In this document: in pieces, positions 24,801 to 40,287 of the stretch
Position numbering within the stretch: the stretch's first letter is position 1
Layout: the number at the start of each line of letters is the position of its first letter
NCBI GenBank assembly: GCA_028554795.2
Contig: CM068832.1
Location: forward strand, 87,509,011-87,573,010
Origin: Sinohyriopsis cumingii
Taxonomy: Eukaryota; Mollusca; Bivalvia; Unionida; Unionidae
Length of the DNA stretch: 64,000 nucleotides
Direction: 5' to 3'
Position numbers and translations under genes: made by a program
The notes under the pieces: generated by a model
Databases searched by the model: none
Seen by the model: the letters and a program-made list of their open reading frames with translations, nothing else
Told to the model about the DNA's origin: nothing

Positions 24801-25908
24801 ACCTAGTAACAGACTACCCCTTAAAAAATCATAAGACTTTATTCGTGCACAATGATGACATTACCAACCATTTGGGACTATAGGTATAGCAACATTTACA
24901 AGATGGCCGACTAGATATCATAAAATGCATTTAAGTGAAAAATGTAGCAAATGTGACCATACATTCACAAGCAGCTATGGTAGCAACATTTTCAAGATTT
25001 TCAGGACAGCAGGATGGCAACATTGTAGTACAGAATCAACTAGATACCATTCAAATTATTCTGGTGAAAATCTCATGTTGGCAATATAATACTTTGTTCA
25101 TTAGTAGAACAAACAAGATGAACATGTTCGTTATAGTGGACGTCAAATCGGCACAACTTAGGACCAACTGTACATTACAAGAGTTATTCAGTGATAACCC
25201 AATATTGATATAACCATCCGTTAAGGAGGAGTAGCGATCGCAAGCTTTTCAAGATAACCTTTTGTTCTGGTCATATGTTTTCATGTATAGGTAGAACCAT
25301 TTGAATTTAGAACCAACTGGAAATTGGATAGACTTCTGTACCATTTCACGACAATTCAAGTAAATAAGGGATATTAATGATGACAACCTCGTACAGATGA
25401 CAGATAACAGATAAACAGCATACCATCCCATAGGGTCTTGTGGTAAAATACCAGCATATCAGTAAATGACAAAAGAGTCTTAGACAATGTCGTATTTAAC
25501 ATTTATATGACTGGCTAAGACAATATGAATTTTCCAAAAGCTTTACATAATTTATTGCATGTCAGGATGAATGTCAAATAAGAAGAAAGGATGAAAGTTT
25601 TGAAAGCTGTAACTGATCGTAGTGTCAAGTTTGCTTCCACAGACCAGTTAGTATTTTAGATGTGTCATCATGTACTTACTACTAACTGTGTTGGCTAAGA
25701 CATATACAAAATCTCTGTATCACGTGTGCTTTACGTGAACAGAATAATATAAGTAGTCATCTAAGTTTGTTTGTTACATGGATATACTGTTCAGGTCAAT
25801 CAAGCATTTGAAAACAATCAAATAAAAAACAAATATAACATATTTTCATGTATTGGCTATTTTTATCACATTTTCAGAAACTGTAAGCGTTTATAGATAA
25901 TAATGCAT

Positions 25909-25910
<2 letters not shown>
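21862..25910. other. Unique AT-rich sequence, no gene recognised
   Basis: Short open frames only (at most about 92 codons), without domain similarity or paired splice sites. The frame at 24028-24222 begins from a TTG rather than an ATG and matches nothing I recognise. Confidence 0.5.

Positions 25911-25965
<55 letters not shown>
25911..25965. repeat. (AAT)n microsatellite
   Basis: About 18 uninterrupted AAT units. The poly-Asn and poly-Ile open frames over it are artefacts. Confidence 0.97.
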
Positions 25966-25967
<2 letters not shown>

Positions 25968-26301
25968 TAGTAGTGTGAAACCCACACATAGTAACATAAT
26001 AATTTCTGGAACACTGCTCGCAATTAAAGCTTGGAGATATAGTTCGAAAATTAATTATTATATGACAATATCTGGTCATGAAGCAAATATATTGAAATTT
26101 TCATGTCAAATACATCCGAATATATCAACCAATCAAATGTAATATATTCTTATAAAGGACTCATTGTTTAATCATTTTATAGTAGCATAACATGCTTGAT
26201 AAAAAACCTCAAACCTCAAGTAGAAGTAAAGTAAATGGATGCCACTTTTCATGCAAAACTTTTGACAAAACTCTAGAATTATTCATTCGAGTTAAAATCA
26301 A

Positions 26302-28384
<2,083 letters not shown>

Positions 28385-28467
28385 GTAGAAAATAGTTCTT
28401 CGGTTTTGTTGCCGGGCATAGACAGTTAGCCCATTCGCGGCAACAAAACTGAAGAACTATTTTCTAC
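28385..28467. repeat. Near-perfect 30-bp inverted repeat hairpin with 23-nt loop
   Basis: Left arm 28385-28414 and right arm 28438-28467 are reverse complements at 29 of 30 positions; the exception is C/G context at 28401-28402 against 28450-28451. The loop 28415-28437 can form a further GGGC/GCCC pairing. The size (83 nt) and shape are within the range of an animal microRNA precursor. It could equally be a small fold-back element or a palindrome born by replication error. No second copy was seen in the window. Confidence 0.85.
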
Positions 28468-28589
28468 AAAGTTTGATTATATGGCGCAGATAATAAATTG
28501 CTATAAGGAGCAAGCAGAAATAACATTATATTTGAAATTTACCGTCATTCAAAACATACCGTAATGATTATTTACAAGATTGTGTATGA

Positions 28590-28666
28590 ACATACATACA
28601 TACATACATACATACATACATACATACATACATACATACATACATGCATGCATGCATGCATACATC
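28590..28666. repeat. (CATA)n microsatellite with (CATG)n end
   Basis: CATA units (the complement of the TATG arrays elsewhere) ending in GCATGCATGC. No SINE body was recognised next to it. Confidence 0.95.
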
Positions 28667-29599
28667 CTCCACAACTGTTACTGACCGCCATATATAGCCT
28701 CTACTTTGGTGCAAAATGGCGTTAGACTCTACAACAGCAACAACTTCCTTGTCATTTAGGTGATGCAGGTTTTTTCTTTGTTTTCTTCAAAAGTAGCATT
28801 TCTTAATTAAACAGAATGTCTGTAAACTGGACATAACTTTATTAGCAGTTGTAGCCGTAGTTATAGTAGTGACTCTTAACCATTGATCGTTCGTGCAAGT
28901 GTTATCGTGTGCCAGAATTCTGATATTGATTTTATAGGGATTGGACAGTTTCCTTACAATGGCGTCCTTCTTTGGGCGAAACCTATGTTACTCTGAATAC
29001 AAAATCCATACAATTCTCCACTTCTAATCATATTAGTATTGTGTTTATACCTTTCGACTAGAAATGCAAGTGGACAAGATATATTTAACGTATAGCCACA
29101 TTAAGAAAATTTAGTCGTGTTACCAAAACGAACATATTGTCTCCTTGTACATTCACTTCATGGTCATTTATTCTTGTTTTTGACTGAAATCAATAATTTG
29201 TGTTCTTGAGTAATTCTCTCTGGAAAAAAGCTGTATGTACGTTCTGTGATAAAAGTATGAGCACCAGGAAACGAGATTAAAGTGTAATTTTAATTCATGC
29301 AGACATTATAGTTAATGTTTGTTTCTCAAAAATCCACTTTCCCCGGTGCAACTGACGTTGTATCCACTGATATATATGCAGTAACTTTTGTAAACATTTT
29401 ACCTCAAAGAATGTTGTCACATTAAGTATACGAATAGTACAACTACTAAGCTGTACCAACAGGCACATGAAAACTGTCGTGGGCAATAACACAGGGTCAG
29501 TGTTGGATTAACATGTATATTTGTCTCTTCATGCTCATTATATATCAACATATATCTGCCTTTGTTTTTCACTCTCTGTTGTACTTTTCTCATTTTTTC

Positions 29600-29602
<3 letters not shown>
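28667..29602. other. Unique sequence, no gene recognised
   Basis: Two ATGs with good context occur (28716, ATGGCG, and 28961, ATGGCG), each opening only a short frame. The first is followed by a possible donor (TTTAG|GTGATG). Without further exons this is not enough to call a gene. Confidence 0.4.

Positions 29603-29688
<86 letters not shown>
29603..29688. repeat. (CT)n(ATCT)n(TA)n compound microsatellite
   Basis: CT units 29603-29630, ATCT units to about 29642, TA units to 29688. Confidence 0.95.
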
Positions 29689-29691
<3 letters not shown>

Positions 29692-32600
29692 TGACGTTTA
29701 CCTAGTATGTTTTTAAAACTTGTATGTTGTTTTGAGACGGTGATTGAAAGTCTTATCTACTTATTAAACAACGGTACGTTTTCTGTCACAGGTGTATAAT
29801 GAAGTGTCTGTTTATCTATATGCCTGATCCCTTGTAATTACCTTCATGAAATTTTTATTTGGGTTTTAGTCTCGGAATCTCATTGGGGTTGATGGTATGA
29901 AGCAGGAAACATTAAATGAGTATATGGTGTTTCAACAAATTTAAAATTAAACCATACTGAAACATCCACCCATGGGAACATATAACAATATAGAAACATA
30001 CTTTGCATTACATCCGCTAACCACTTGCATCGTATCTCATATATCAAATTATCTACCTGTAACGATATAGGAGGAGCGATATTACTTTGCTAATACATTT
30101 TCGAGCAGACAAATAGGCGACATAATCATAATTCTTGCATTCTTTTTCTAAAACTTCGTATATAGTCAACTCATTAAGGCGCCATCAATCTTTCTTTCAT
30201 CCAAGCCTTGAAAAGGAGGAAAACATGTGAATCCATGCCCGATTTAATAAACATGTGTAATAATGTGCGACAGTGTATGGGAGGGCAACGTCATGCATTA
30301 CAGTCTTACGATTGTTCCTTCTCATTTGGATCCGTTATCTTGTTGAACACTGTATTAAAAAACGAATAATGTGACAGAGACTTCCAATGGTAAAACAAAA
30401 TAATCGATGTTTAACATCATATAGAGTAAATAGGGTCTTAGCTCTAATTACATAAATATAAGAAGAAGAGGACTTAAATACTTATTTTCTTCAATTGCGA
30501 GCGCTAACTCCTATTCCTACGGAATGGTACTTAATCAGAGTAAAGCCAACATATAAATATTTACTCGTAAGAAAAATAAATCACTGACATAATTATTTAC
30601 TACTATCGCTTTTGCAATACAACGGTTATATATCGTATATGCATCTAGCTTCGTTATGGCAAGTGTCTATGTAAACTATATATTCTAGCGACAAGCGCTC
30701 ATTTGCCCAAGCGCATTAATTTTGTTTATATTTGTTCTGACTAAAAGGTGTCCAAGGAAAATTGTTTTCAAATGACAGCGTGCACAAGCGGCTTCTCCTT
30801 GTTACGGATGATGAAAGGTGCTGTATCTTTAATATTAATTATTAAATTGCACGCACAGTTATTATGCGAGACTCTCTGCTGTTAGATATTATAATGGTCA
30901 TTGCGGGAAATCGCTACTAATAAGCACCAAGTTTTTAACTTTCTCTCACTGTTTCTTCCTCAGTCTCTCTATCTCGTTATCATTCTAATTCTCTGAGATC
31001 AGCATGACTAGGAGTTTTGTATTTTCCTTAACTTGAAGGATTATCTGTAAATATTTCGACTGATCTCAGTGGTTTCTTTAAATGAAGTGGACGGACTAAA
31101 CTGGCAATGACCACATACACAATCCAGATTGTTTTCAAATGACATATTATATTCATTAAATGATCCAATGATGTGTTAAATTGCTGCCAAAACATATTCC
31201 TAAAGGAATGTGGCATGTATAAAAGTGACCGTCCCTTAAACATTGTACACATATGATACTCTAATAATCTGTACAATCATAATTTAATCACATTATATTT
31301 TAAACAACACATGAATTGAGGCTAAAGAAGGTATTTTTCCGTTTTAGTGTCTTATGTTAGCCTGCTTTTTTCATTTATCACGCACTCGGTTAACTAAGGA
31401 TTTATGCAAATAGTCTAGCTGTGTTAAAGGCAAACCATCTAAATATATTGTCTCCAAACCATACCTCAGCGAATCGTATATTGGGTAACGTGCAAATTCA
31501 AGAACACGGACATGACCAAATTATGCAAATATTTTTAAAATTAGTATTTGACACTTAGGAATATATTTTCAGTTATGTCAATATGAGAAACATAAATTTC
31601 ACTATTCTATCTCTTTCTTCGTTACTGTCGTCTACTTAGTTGCATTTTTATTTACATCGAGTGATGACACACACATATGACGCAAGAGAGTACTAGAATA
31701 TACAATTTATTACATACTAGTTTACACACGTTCTAAAATCAGTGTATGTCTTGCTTGGATATTTGTTTCATGGATAAAACAAAAATGTATATTACTGTGA
31801 ACAATGGGGGAATTCTGACTGGTATCCATAGAGATTACCAAAAAGTACATTCTAGTTCAGGGCTAAGTTGATAACATTGAAACAATTAAATGTGTACATA
31901 TACAAATCCACATTTTAAAATACAGTAAACAATACAGGTGGAATTTAGACGGATACATTTGACAGAAGCGTATAATTCGTTCAAATATTTTAGTCAATCA
32001 ATACAAATAATTACGACCACAATATCGACAGAGTGACGCAGATATAGACATATAAAATTATGGGTTAGTCCTTTAAATGTAATACTGTTACTGAGCAGAA
32101 TTTTCAAGTATATGCTCATGCTTGGTTCAGGCCATTTTCTACACAAGCTTTCCTTGATATCTTCTTTGCTGCTAACACATACATGCATATCTTCTGCAGC
32201 AGAATAAACGCCAAATTATGTTGTTATGTTGTTCATTAATTTCATTGTCCATTGCTCTCTGCACTCGCAGCTGAAAAGGAAATGCATAAATTTAAAACTA
32301 AAATCTAAACATGAAATTACAAGATGGCATGTAAGTCGATAGGTAGGTGTTTGTCAAAATCTCAAATATTACCATATTTCTGCATCTACAACATCATTTA
32401 ACAAGTGCCCTCCAGCTGGACAGCACGTTTGCATTCTTTGTTTTAGCAGTCATCTTTTAACCTTGTAAAGCATACGCAACTCTCACACATATGTTCTCGT
32501 CTGTGTCTATCCCTGTTTTGTCCAATTGTGAAACGAAGTAAAGCTGTTTCATGTCACTCATTATATTAAGGCTGATATAAAGAACATGTGAAAGTACAAC

Positions 32601-34329
32601 AACTATACAATCTTGTTTTTTGTTCCTTACCTAAAATAGGCATGTAAATTGCAGCTGCAATTTGTACGCAACACTATACTGTTTATAATCCTGTGTTTGT
32701 TTTTGGTATACTAGTTAGAAATCTATATAAAGAATCTCCCCAAAATGTTGTCATACAGCCATACTGGTGTACATATGTCAAGATTGATTTTAAACGAGTA
32801 GTGGATACTAAGGTACTCACGGTCCAACAATAAATATAACGTGGACAGTAAGACACATGCATTTTAGTTTTTCAGTATGAGATCCACATTGTTCTAAGAT
32901 TATATGGTCATACAAAGTAGAAACTGAGCAGAAATTTTGACCTGGAGCAAGACTGCTCATATATAATTTTGGATTATGACATTAAAAGTATACCATTTAC
33001 TATGCAATTTGCAACATCAGCCCGTGTTCAAGGGTCGTTGTTAAACAGAAAATAGACCTAGATAAACATAATGAATGCAGGAGAGTTTCATTCGAATAAC
33101 ACGTTTAGAAAAAGAGACACGAAATTTAACATTCTTTACTTTCAAAAAAGAAATTCCTAATTGAAAAATACCCTTCTTCATGACTTTCTTTCGGTAAAGA
33201 GATTTTTCTTTCTTATTAATATTTCACTATATCTTTATTGATACTTCACATGCTTAATGCCCATAGGTCAATAGGCAACTAATTTTTGATTTGTACTCCC
33301 TTGTTTCCTGAAGTAGATTTGCACCGATTTGTCTTGCGAAATATTGAGGAAAGACAAAAGTTATAAGAACGAACATATCGAGAACAAATCGTTGTGTCTG
33401 CAGTGCGTACGTCCTACCTCGGCAGTGTTGAGTTTCTGGATTTTCATTGTCACATAAGTACCTGTGGTTCCTTCAGGTAAATGTATGTCACATATGTGAC
33501 AGCAGATCTTTTTGATCATTATACATAGTGTATGCAGATGAACAATGCAAGCAGCGTGTGATTTTTAGCCACCTTATTTTAATACCTCAACATTTGTGCA
33601 AGAAATTAGGAGACAATATTCTGACTCTTTAATGGTTACATTCATTTCAAAAGTTGTCCTTGGCAATGGATGAGTTTTTAAATGAGAAAGGCGGCTGCTT
33701 GTATATACACACGATTTTCTCAGGATCTGATTAGGGCATGAACTCAGCCTTTATTGAAACTTGTGATGTAGCTTGCAAGGACAAACTGTTGCATTATAAC
33801 GAAATAAATGGTTGCTTAGAACGTTATTCTTCGTGAATGTGTATCTGTGTGTGTGTGTTAACTAGTGTTACAGAGCAATCTGATAAAGTGTTTCCGTAGT
33901 CGAGAAACCTTGCTTTCTTCAAAATCAGACTACAGAGAAAAGCTACAAAATCGTGAAAAAAGGCATAAAGGCAGTATATATCAATCATAACCAATATTCA
34001 AAGTTCAATAGGATTGTGATTCAAACTTCATATACTTGTCATACATACATACTACTATATCAGACCATTGAAATATATTATATTATTGTACGACTCTTCT
34101 GTGAATATGATTCTTCTCGAACATCAATAATCCATGGTTTTACGAGAAATCAAAGACTCGTAAGCTGCCTGACGAAAGTACAGGAGAAGATATGTTTCAT
34201 TATTTTATATACAAAGCGCGTAAGCGCAAACACTTGCAGGTCTTCAAAAAGTTAATCCATTGTGCATTTAGAGGAAATTTAGTTTCTTACACTATATTTC
34301 GTAATAACTCAGATCGTTTGACAATCGGT
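29689..34329. other. Unique AT-rich sequence, no gene recognised
   Basis: No open frame above about 100 codons, no repeat family shared with the rest of the window and no convincing splice-site pair noticed. Confidence 0.5.
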
Positions 34330-34380
34330 AATGATGATAATGATGATGGTAATAATAATAATAATTATGATAATAATAAC

Positions 34381-34419
<39 letters not shown>
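34330..34419. repeat. (GAT)n/(AAT)n imperfect microsatellite
   Basis: GAT units grade into AAT units with AAC and TAT interruptions. The poly-Asn and poly-Tyr open frames are artefacts. Confidence 0.95.
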
Positions 34420-37400
34420 GAAGCAAGTGTTGGCCCATGCAACCTAATGCGTTAAGATGAATATTTTGAATGTCACGATCATGCAAGATATATCAATTAG
34501 TATTATCTTACATTTTCCTTTTGCATGTTGTAAAGGTTGTAGATAAAAGGTTATTGCCATGGTTCATGCACATTTAATTGAAAACTAGCTATATGATATT
34601 ATACATGTGGGTTCCAAATTATGTATGATACAATCATTTATTGTTAATATAGTGCAATATAATATGATAAATGAAACACAAATATATTTATTAAAGGTAA
34701 CTTAATATGTTTACCTATTATCTGACATTAAAATTTGCGAATGGTACAAAATACAGTCGCCACTATTTGAGCAAATTATCTCTGAGTAAGATTAGTTCGT
34801 GATCGAGGAATATGTTGGTATATTTCAACCTAATTCTCTGTTCCTGATATACATGAATTGAGCGCAAGTAATATGCAAGTAAAAGTAAGCAAGTACAAAT
34901 GAAATACACACATCCACAAGTGTGCCTCCAAATATAATAGTTGACTTAAACGCTGAATATGTAAATGACAAATAGTGATAACATTCTTTGCACGGTTTGT
35001 ACGATTTCTGACGAACGACATTTTAGAAACTTGCAACCCTTTGCTAATGCACGCTTACAATGATTATGCTTTTCTAAGAACGGACGCATACACATAAATG
35101 TGTAGAGTTCTTTGTTTCTTTGCCTTATTGTTCTAATTTTAGTATACTGATTTGCACGGAGTTAGCTTATCGCGGTCTGTTTTAAAAAAATAGTTAGATT
35201 GCATATGCTCACAGACTGTTATAAATAATTACGTATCATGTCCTATATGCATCAATATATAAAACACTGCAAGATTCTGCAACGTCGCTTATCAGCCTCA
35301 TTGTATGAGATATATTATGCACCAGATAAGATTTTTGTTACGGATCTAGGTTAAAACCTTCTACCCCCATGTTTTACTTTGGGCATCATGTGTGCTAGCT
35401 AGCCGGTCAGCAAAGCTACCAAGAGGCTCGCTTGACAGAGGAAAGCTATGTTGGTAGACGTATTTAACCCAGATCATCAATCAAACAAATCGTCATTATC
35501 ATGCTAGGCGATTACATTCCAAACCGGTGTAGCCCCACACTTGACATTCTCTTGAGGAGCCTCAACACAGTAGTCTCTAGGCTCAACTAGTTTATGTTGG
35601 GATACTGAAAAAAATGTAATCGATATTAACTGACTGTATGATTTGGTAGTTAATCCCCGGTTCCTACATGTGCTCCATTGTTTCAGTGATTTCTTATTGA
35701 AACCAAAATTTTGTCGAACACATGATAATTATTTTATTCTGAATAAGCATCTATTTCAGTTTGGTAACTGCCTCCTAACATAAGATCATTTTGGTAGCAC
35801 AACATCGATTCAACTCCGACAGAAGATCCGTTTAGTGTACACATTGTAGTGTAACAAGGCCATATTTGTCGCCGTATTACACGATTGCAGGTCTTGCTAA
35901 GTTACAACACGCAATGGCTTTTTCAGCTCTTTTTACTGGTACAATTGTCAGCCATGCAAAGTGAGACTCGCCGAATTATTTAACGTTCTATCAACAGTTC
36001 ATTATGGGATCTTAGCAGCTTGTTCACTTATTTTGATTGGACGATTGATGGGTGTCAGAAAATACCCAGACCGGCAATACGGCAAGGAGGTTGTTTGCTC
36101 TGGTGCATTCAGGATCCCTGGCTCCAATTGACAACACAATTAGGCATGCCACATTAACTCATCCGATTGGGTTCCACTGCCAGCGTGGCGCTCGTTAAGT
36201 CCGGGTCTGCAAATAATTGTGTTGTTTTTGTCCAAAAAAATAAAATATCTTAAGTGAACAACTGCCATTGTGTTAGCAGTCGAGACTGTTCTCTTCTTGT
36301 TTGAGTCAATTTCAGTCCAACACATTATATAAGGAACGCAGCATTGGTGGAATTGGTTATAAAATTACTGCCTGCCTGTGCGTTTAACGATCTGCTCAAG
36401 AAATGATTCCAAGTTTCACATTGGTACATCCTGTTGGTCCAACTGTCCATTATATTTGCCCCTTAATACAATTATCATTTAGTGCATGCAAGCGTCGTGC
36501 ATTGCTATAATTGTGAAATAGATATCCAACGATAAGCGGAAAATAATTAATATGAATGTTAGCAACCGCTCCATCACGGAGAAGACTAATTACTACAATC
36601 TCGTCACCACGTTCAGAATCCAATATTTACATGTCAAGATACATTGACATTAAATTCTAAGGCTAAAGACGGCCATATATGAGTCCAGACAGAGCCATTC
36701 CGAGTGTTATATTACATACGGGCAATAATGGTATTAGTGCTGCAAATATGAAATGCACTGTAAGTAAACTAGGATGTTGTGCGCAGGTATTTATATTGTA
36801 GAGGTACGCTGGTGATCAATTAGCAATATTGACTTTTGAAAACCATTATAACTATAACAACCAGCAGCAAATTTAAGTCGACCATACGACAGGTTTATGA
36901 CGTCAGCTCGCCCCTTTGCATCGTTGATCAGTATCACGTGTGGTGCTAAATGTACCTCAATATTCATGATGCTGATGTTGACTAAACAAATCTTAGCATC
37001 GGTGGTACACGGATTATTATAGGCCTGTATAAGTTATTACTTAACTTCCATTAAATGCAAAGATACGAAGAGTTGTCCTGCACTTGTGGTTTTATATTTG
37101 TTCGATTAATTGTCTCAGCGGCTTTATTAAACAACTTTGCTAAAAGGTGCTAGAATTGTTGCTCAGTATTTGTATCACAACTTCATTTATAACCGTCATT
37201 ATATTTAAAATGTATCTCAATATCTAATGTACAGGTGTATTGTTAAGTTATCCTCGCAGAGATCTAATATTTTCCTGTAGAAATCCATAAGGGTAATGAG
37301 CAGCTGCGTCAACTGGTGATTGTGACATGGAAGATGCGAGGATGCTGCGGATGTAATTGAGAGCAAAATACCTCGTGTCTAAATAGGGAATAACCAAAAC

Positions 37401-38690
37401 AATCTGCAATTCTGAAGAATTACCTCCTGGGACCTCAATTTCCCTTATTTCTAATGACAGCGTCAAATAATAAATGTATCTACCTCGTGGTAGTTATTCT
37501 AAAATGTCTGGCTCAATATCATATCCGGACCTTCCACGTCCTGGCCAGAAGATTAGTACAGCAGAAAGAACTTCATTAATATGTTCTGGCCAACCGATAA
37601 CTGTTCTCTGATTGTGCGACGTCAACCGGGTTCTGTAAAGATTATGTCCGGATGACAGAGTTTTGTATATACCCGTATAGAACATATTGATTTTAGTCTT
37701 ATGCATTAACTGCATTAAAGATTCCATTTTAATAATCAAATAGCTTGACAACGGTTTCTTTTTAGTAGATTAATTGCTCCGAATAGCTACTTGGTCAATA
37801 CAGAATTTGAATTGATATTATTTTCAACACGTGCTTCACTGATTCGGTGGAGTTAAAAGCGGCAGCTACATGTTTTGAAAACTCTGCATGCGATCTTATT
37901 CATAACAAAGGAATATAATGAATAAGGGTCAGTTCATGTCTTCTTTCCAAATATCTCAAGACGATTCATATTAGACGCATGGTGGGGTGTGATTTAATTT
38001 CTGACATAAGTTTTGTGTTCACGAGTTTGTTGCATTGGAAACAGTATGCTACGACCATGTCAAAGAAGACATTCCCATCTTTCTCGTATGTTTCCGATTA
38101 CTTATATCAAGCCATAAATTGTTCACTAAATATAAAATTACATATATTTTGTTTACTTTGATAGTATTTTGATAGTATACAAAATGCATGAAACGAGTTT
38201 TTAACTTGTTAAGAAAATGCATGAAATAAACCCAAGCAACGGATAATGAAAATAAATCGAATTTACAAGTGAACAAGCAATTGTTTTACATTCAGTTGCA
38301 AAAGGTAAGATAGTCAGTGATAAAGTCAAAAGATTTCAACTGGAACTTTATTTAGTATTGATGGCTGGTATGATTGATTTTGAGAAGTTAGGCTTCTATA
38401 TCTCTTTCTTCTTTATATCATTAACTTCCGAATAAATTCGTGTTCGTCCTCTTCCTCCAGGGAATGTAAGCTATTCTTTTGTAACAGTTTCGTGGCAAAA
38501 CGCACTAAAGCGAGCATAAACACACACGCACACTTGTACAAGACCTAAACCCTTGAACAATTTAAAACAGGGTCGAGTCATGCATATTTTCGTTCGTTTT
38601 GTGAAAACATATCTGAACCTGTCTAGTTCTAAAGCTGGTTCCGTGAAAACACATATTTACTCATATTCAATATCAATATCAGAAACCTTG
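34420..38690. other. Unique sequence; slightly GC-richer core 35.3-37.8 kb
   Basis: From about 35340 to 37750 the sequence is visibly less AT-rich than its surroundings and lacks microsatellites. It contains a perfect TGACGTCA (about 36898-36905), a TTTGCAT octamer-like word and a CACGTG E-box (about 36935). Two minus open frames (37751-37494, 37466-37248) lie at the right side but match nothing I recognise. Candidate interpretations are an old gene relic or a conserved regulatory block. Neither is demonstrated. Confidence 0.35.
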
Positions 38691-38977
38691 AATGTATTGA
38701 GACTAGAAGTACATTTAAATTAGATTAGTATAATGTATTGAGATTAGAAGTACATTTAAATTAGATTAGTATAATGTATTGAGATTAGAAGTACATTTAA
38801 ATTAGATTAGTATAATGTATTGAGATTAGAAGTACATTTAAATTAGATTAGTATAATGTATTGAGATTAGAAGTACATTTAAATTAGATTAGTATAATGT
38901 ATTGAGATTAGAAGTACATTTAAATTAGATTAGTATAATGTATTGAGATTAGAAGTACATTTAAATTTGATTAGTAT
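38691..38977. repeat. 41-bp minisatellite, seven copies
   Basis: Exactly seven 41-bp units (starts 38691, 38732, 38773, 38814, 38855, 38896, 38937). Units 2 to 6 appear identical. Unit 1 has one C for T early in the unit; unit 7 has one A-to-T change late in the unit. There are no spacers. The end units being the divergent ones fits expansion from the middle of the array. Confidence 0.97.
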
Positions 38978-39667
38978 AATATTCAGGGCATTCTAAACTT
39001 CGATTCGTCTAATAGCCTGCCATATTGCGATGATTTCATCAAGGTATAATACCAGGGTTTGTTGGTTTGAGTGTATTCACGAGTTTCTCTATTGACAAGT
39101 TAATTACATTTGGGGACGAGACTTCTTTGTTTCTTTATAGTCTATATATTGTCAGAAAAACAAGCCGTATTCAGTTAGACATAATGTGAATGATATAGCT
39201 TTATGAATACATTCCATACCACAAAGTAATATAACCATTCAAAAATAAAATACATATTTTAGTTCAGAACATTAATACAAATGAATATTACTTGTGAAAT
39301 AAAACCCGCCCATTAATGTCCAGCTTGCTATATTTCATGTTGGTTTAAAGTAAGATGGTGCACTTGATGTTTGATCACACCTAAGCATACGTTAACCTAT
39401 GTTCTAATGTACAGAGTATATTTTTTTATACCAAACCTAATATTCACGTCATGGTGTCGACTCTATTAAAACCTTCTTAATAGTGTGGGCTAAACTTCAG
39501 AACTTGTCCAGGAAAATTATCTCAGTCTCCCTTTCGTACAGTACGATTGAAGTTAAAACTCTTTCAAAATAATATTAAGTAAAGTGTCACCTTTTTATTA
39601 CTACTGGTAGAGATATAGAGACAGGGTCATTTAATCGACACAAAAAATGTGATTATATAATTAGATA
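38978..39667. other. AT-rich spacer, no gene recognised
   Basis: Nothing supported. The minus strand does not continue the polymerase relic found beyond 40285. Confidence 0.5.
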
Positions 39668-40285
39668 TCAATAATAATAATACTAATAATAATGAGGACT
39701 ATGTATAGCGCCTAATCTTTAGGAGCTCTAAGCTCTTTATAACATTAGACAACGCCTATAAGATAAAAAACATATAATGATATGATTAAAAAACTAACAC
39801 CATGAAATTAGAAAACATAAAAAAAAACATGCTGAGAATATTTAAGGTAGGAAATATTATTAGGTTTATAGGTTTGTTCTTCCAGTCGAAATAAGTGAAT
39901 TTTGAGAGCCCTCTTAAATGTGATCACTGTGACTTTGTGTCTAAGTTTGGTGGGCAATTGATTCCACGTTGCTGGGCCCTGTATGCAAAAGAACGCTGTC
40001 CATATGACTTTGTTTTAATAGTGGGAATAATGCGTATACGATTGTTAGAAGAGGAGCGTAAGTATCTTGCTGGCTTGTACACATGAGTGAGGTCGGATAG
40101 GTATGTTGAACTAGAGTCCGACAGTGAAACGTAGCACAGAGAAAAAAATTGTGTTTCATTCTGGATCGAAAAGATAGCCAGTATAGAGTACAGATCAGCG
40201 GGGAGGTGTGCTCTGATCGTGCTACTCTAAGTAAGATCCGAACAGGAACATCATTTGTGATTATGTTCTGTAACAAGTATCGTAT
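39668..40285 (-). pseudogene. 3' end of the CR1/L2-type LINE, second copy
   Basis: On the minus strand the fragment begins near 40285 with YLLQN, then ARSEHTSPLICTLYWLS and FRSRMKH. These match the C-terminal region of the LINE at 11870-14222 (about 13600 onward). It ends in the family's 3' motif (plus strand GCGCCTAATCTTTAGGAGCTC, near 39708-39728) and an (ATT)n tail at about 39668-39692. Frameshifts are present. It is a strongly 5'-truncated insertion, and its 5' end abuts polymerase-like sequence. Confidence 0.85.
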
Positions 40286-40287
40286 TA

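Noticed and set aside
25891..26142. Poly-Asn and poly-Ile frames
   Set aside because: Translation of the (AAT)n microsatellite.
37248..37751. Two minus frames of 72 and 85 codons considered as exons
   Set aside because: Splice-like sites occur but phases do not join the two and no domain is recognised; left as part of the 35.3-37.8 kb observation.
38691..38977. Regular repeats considered as a CRISPR array
   Set aside because: Units are directly adjacent with no unique spacers, and the context is animal DNA. It is a minisatellite.
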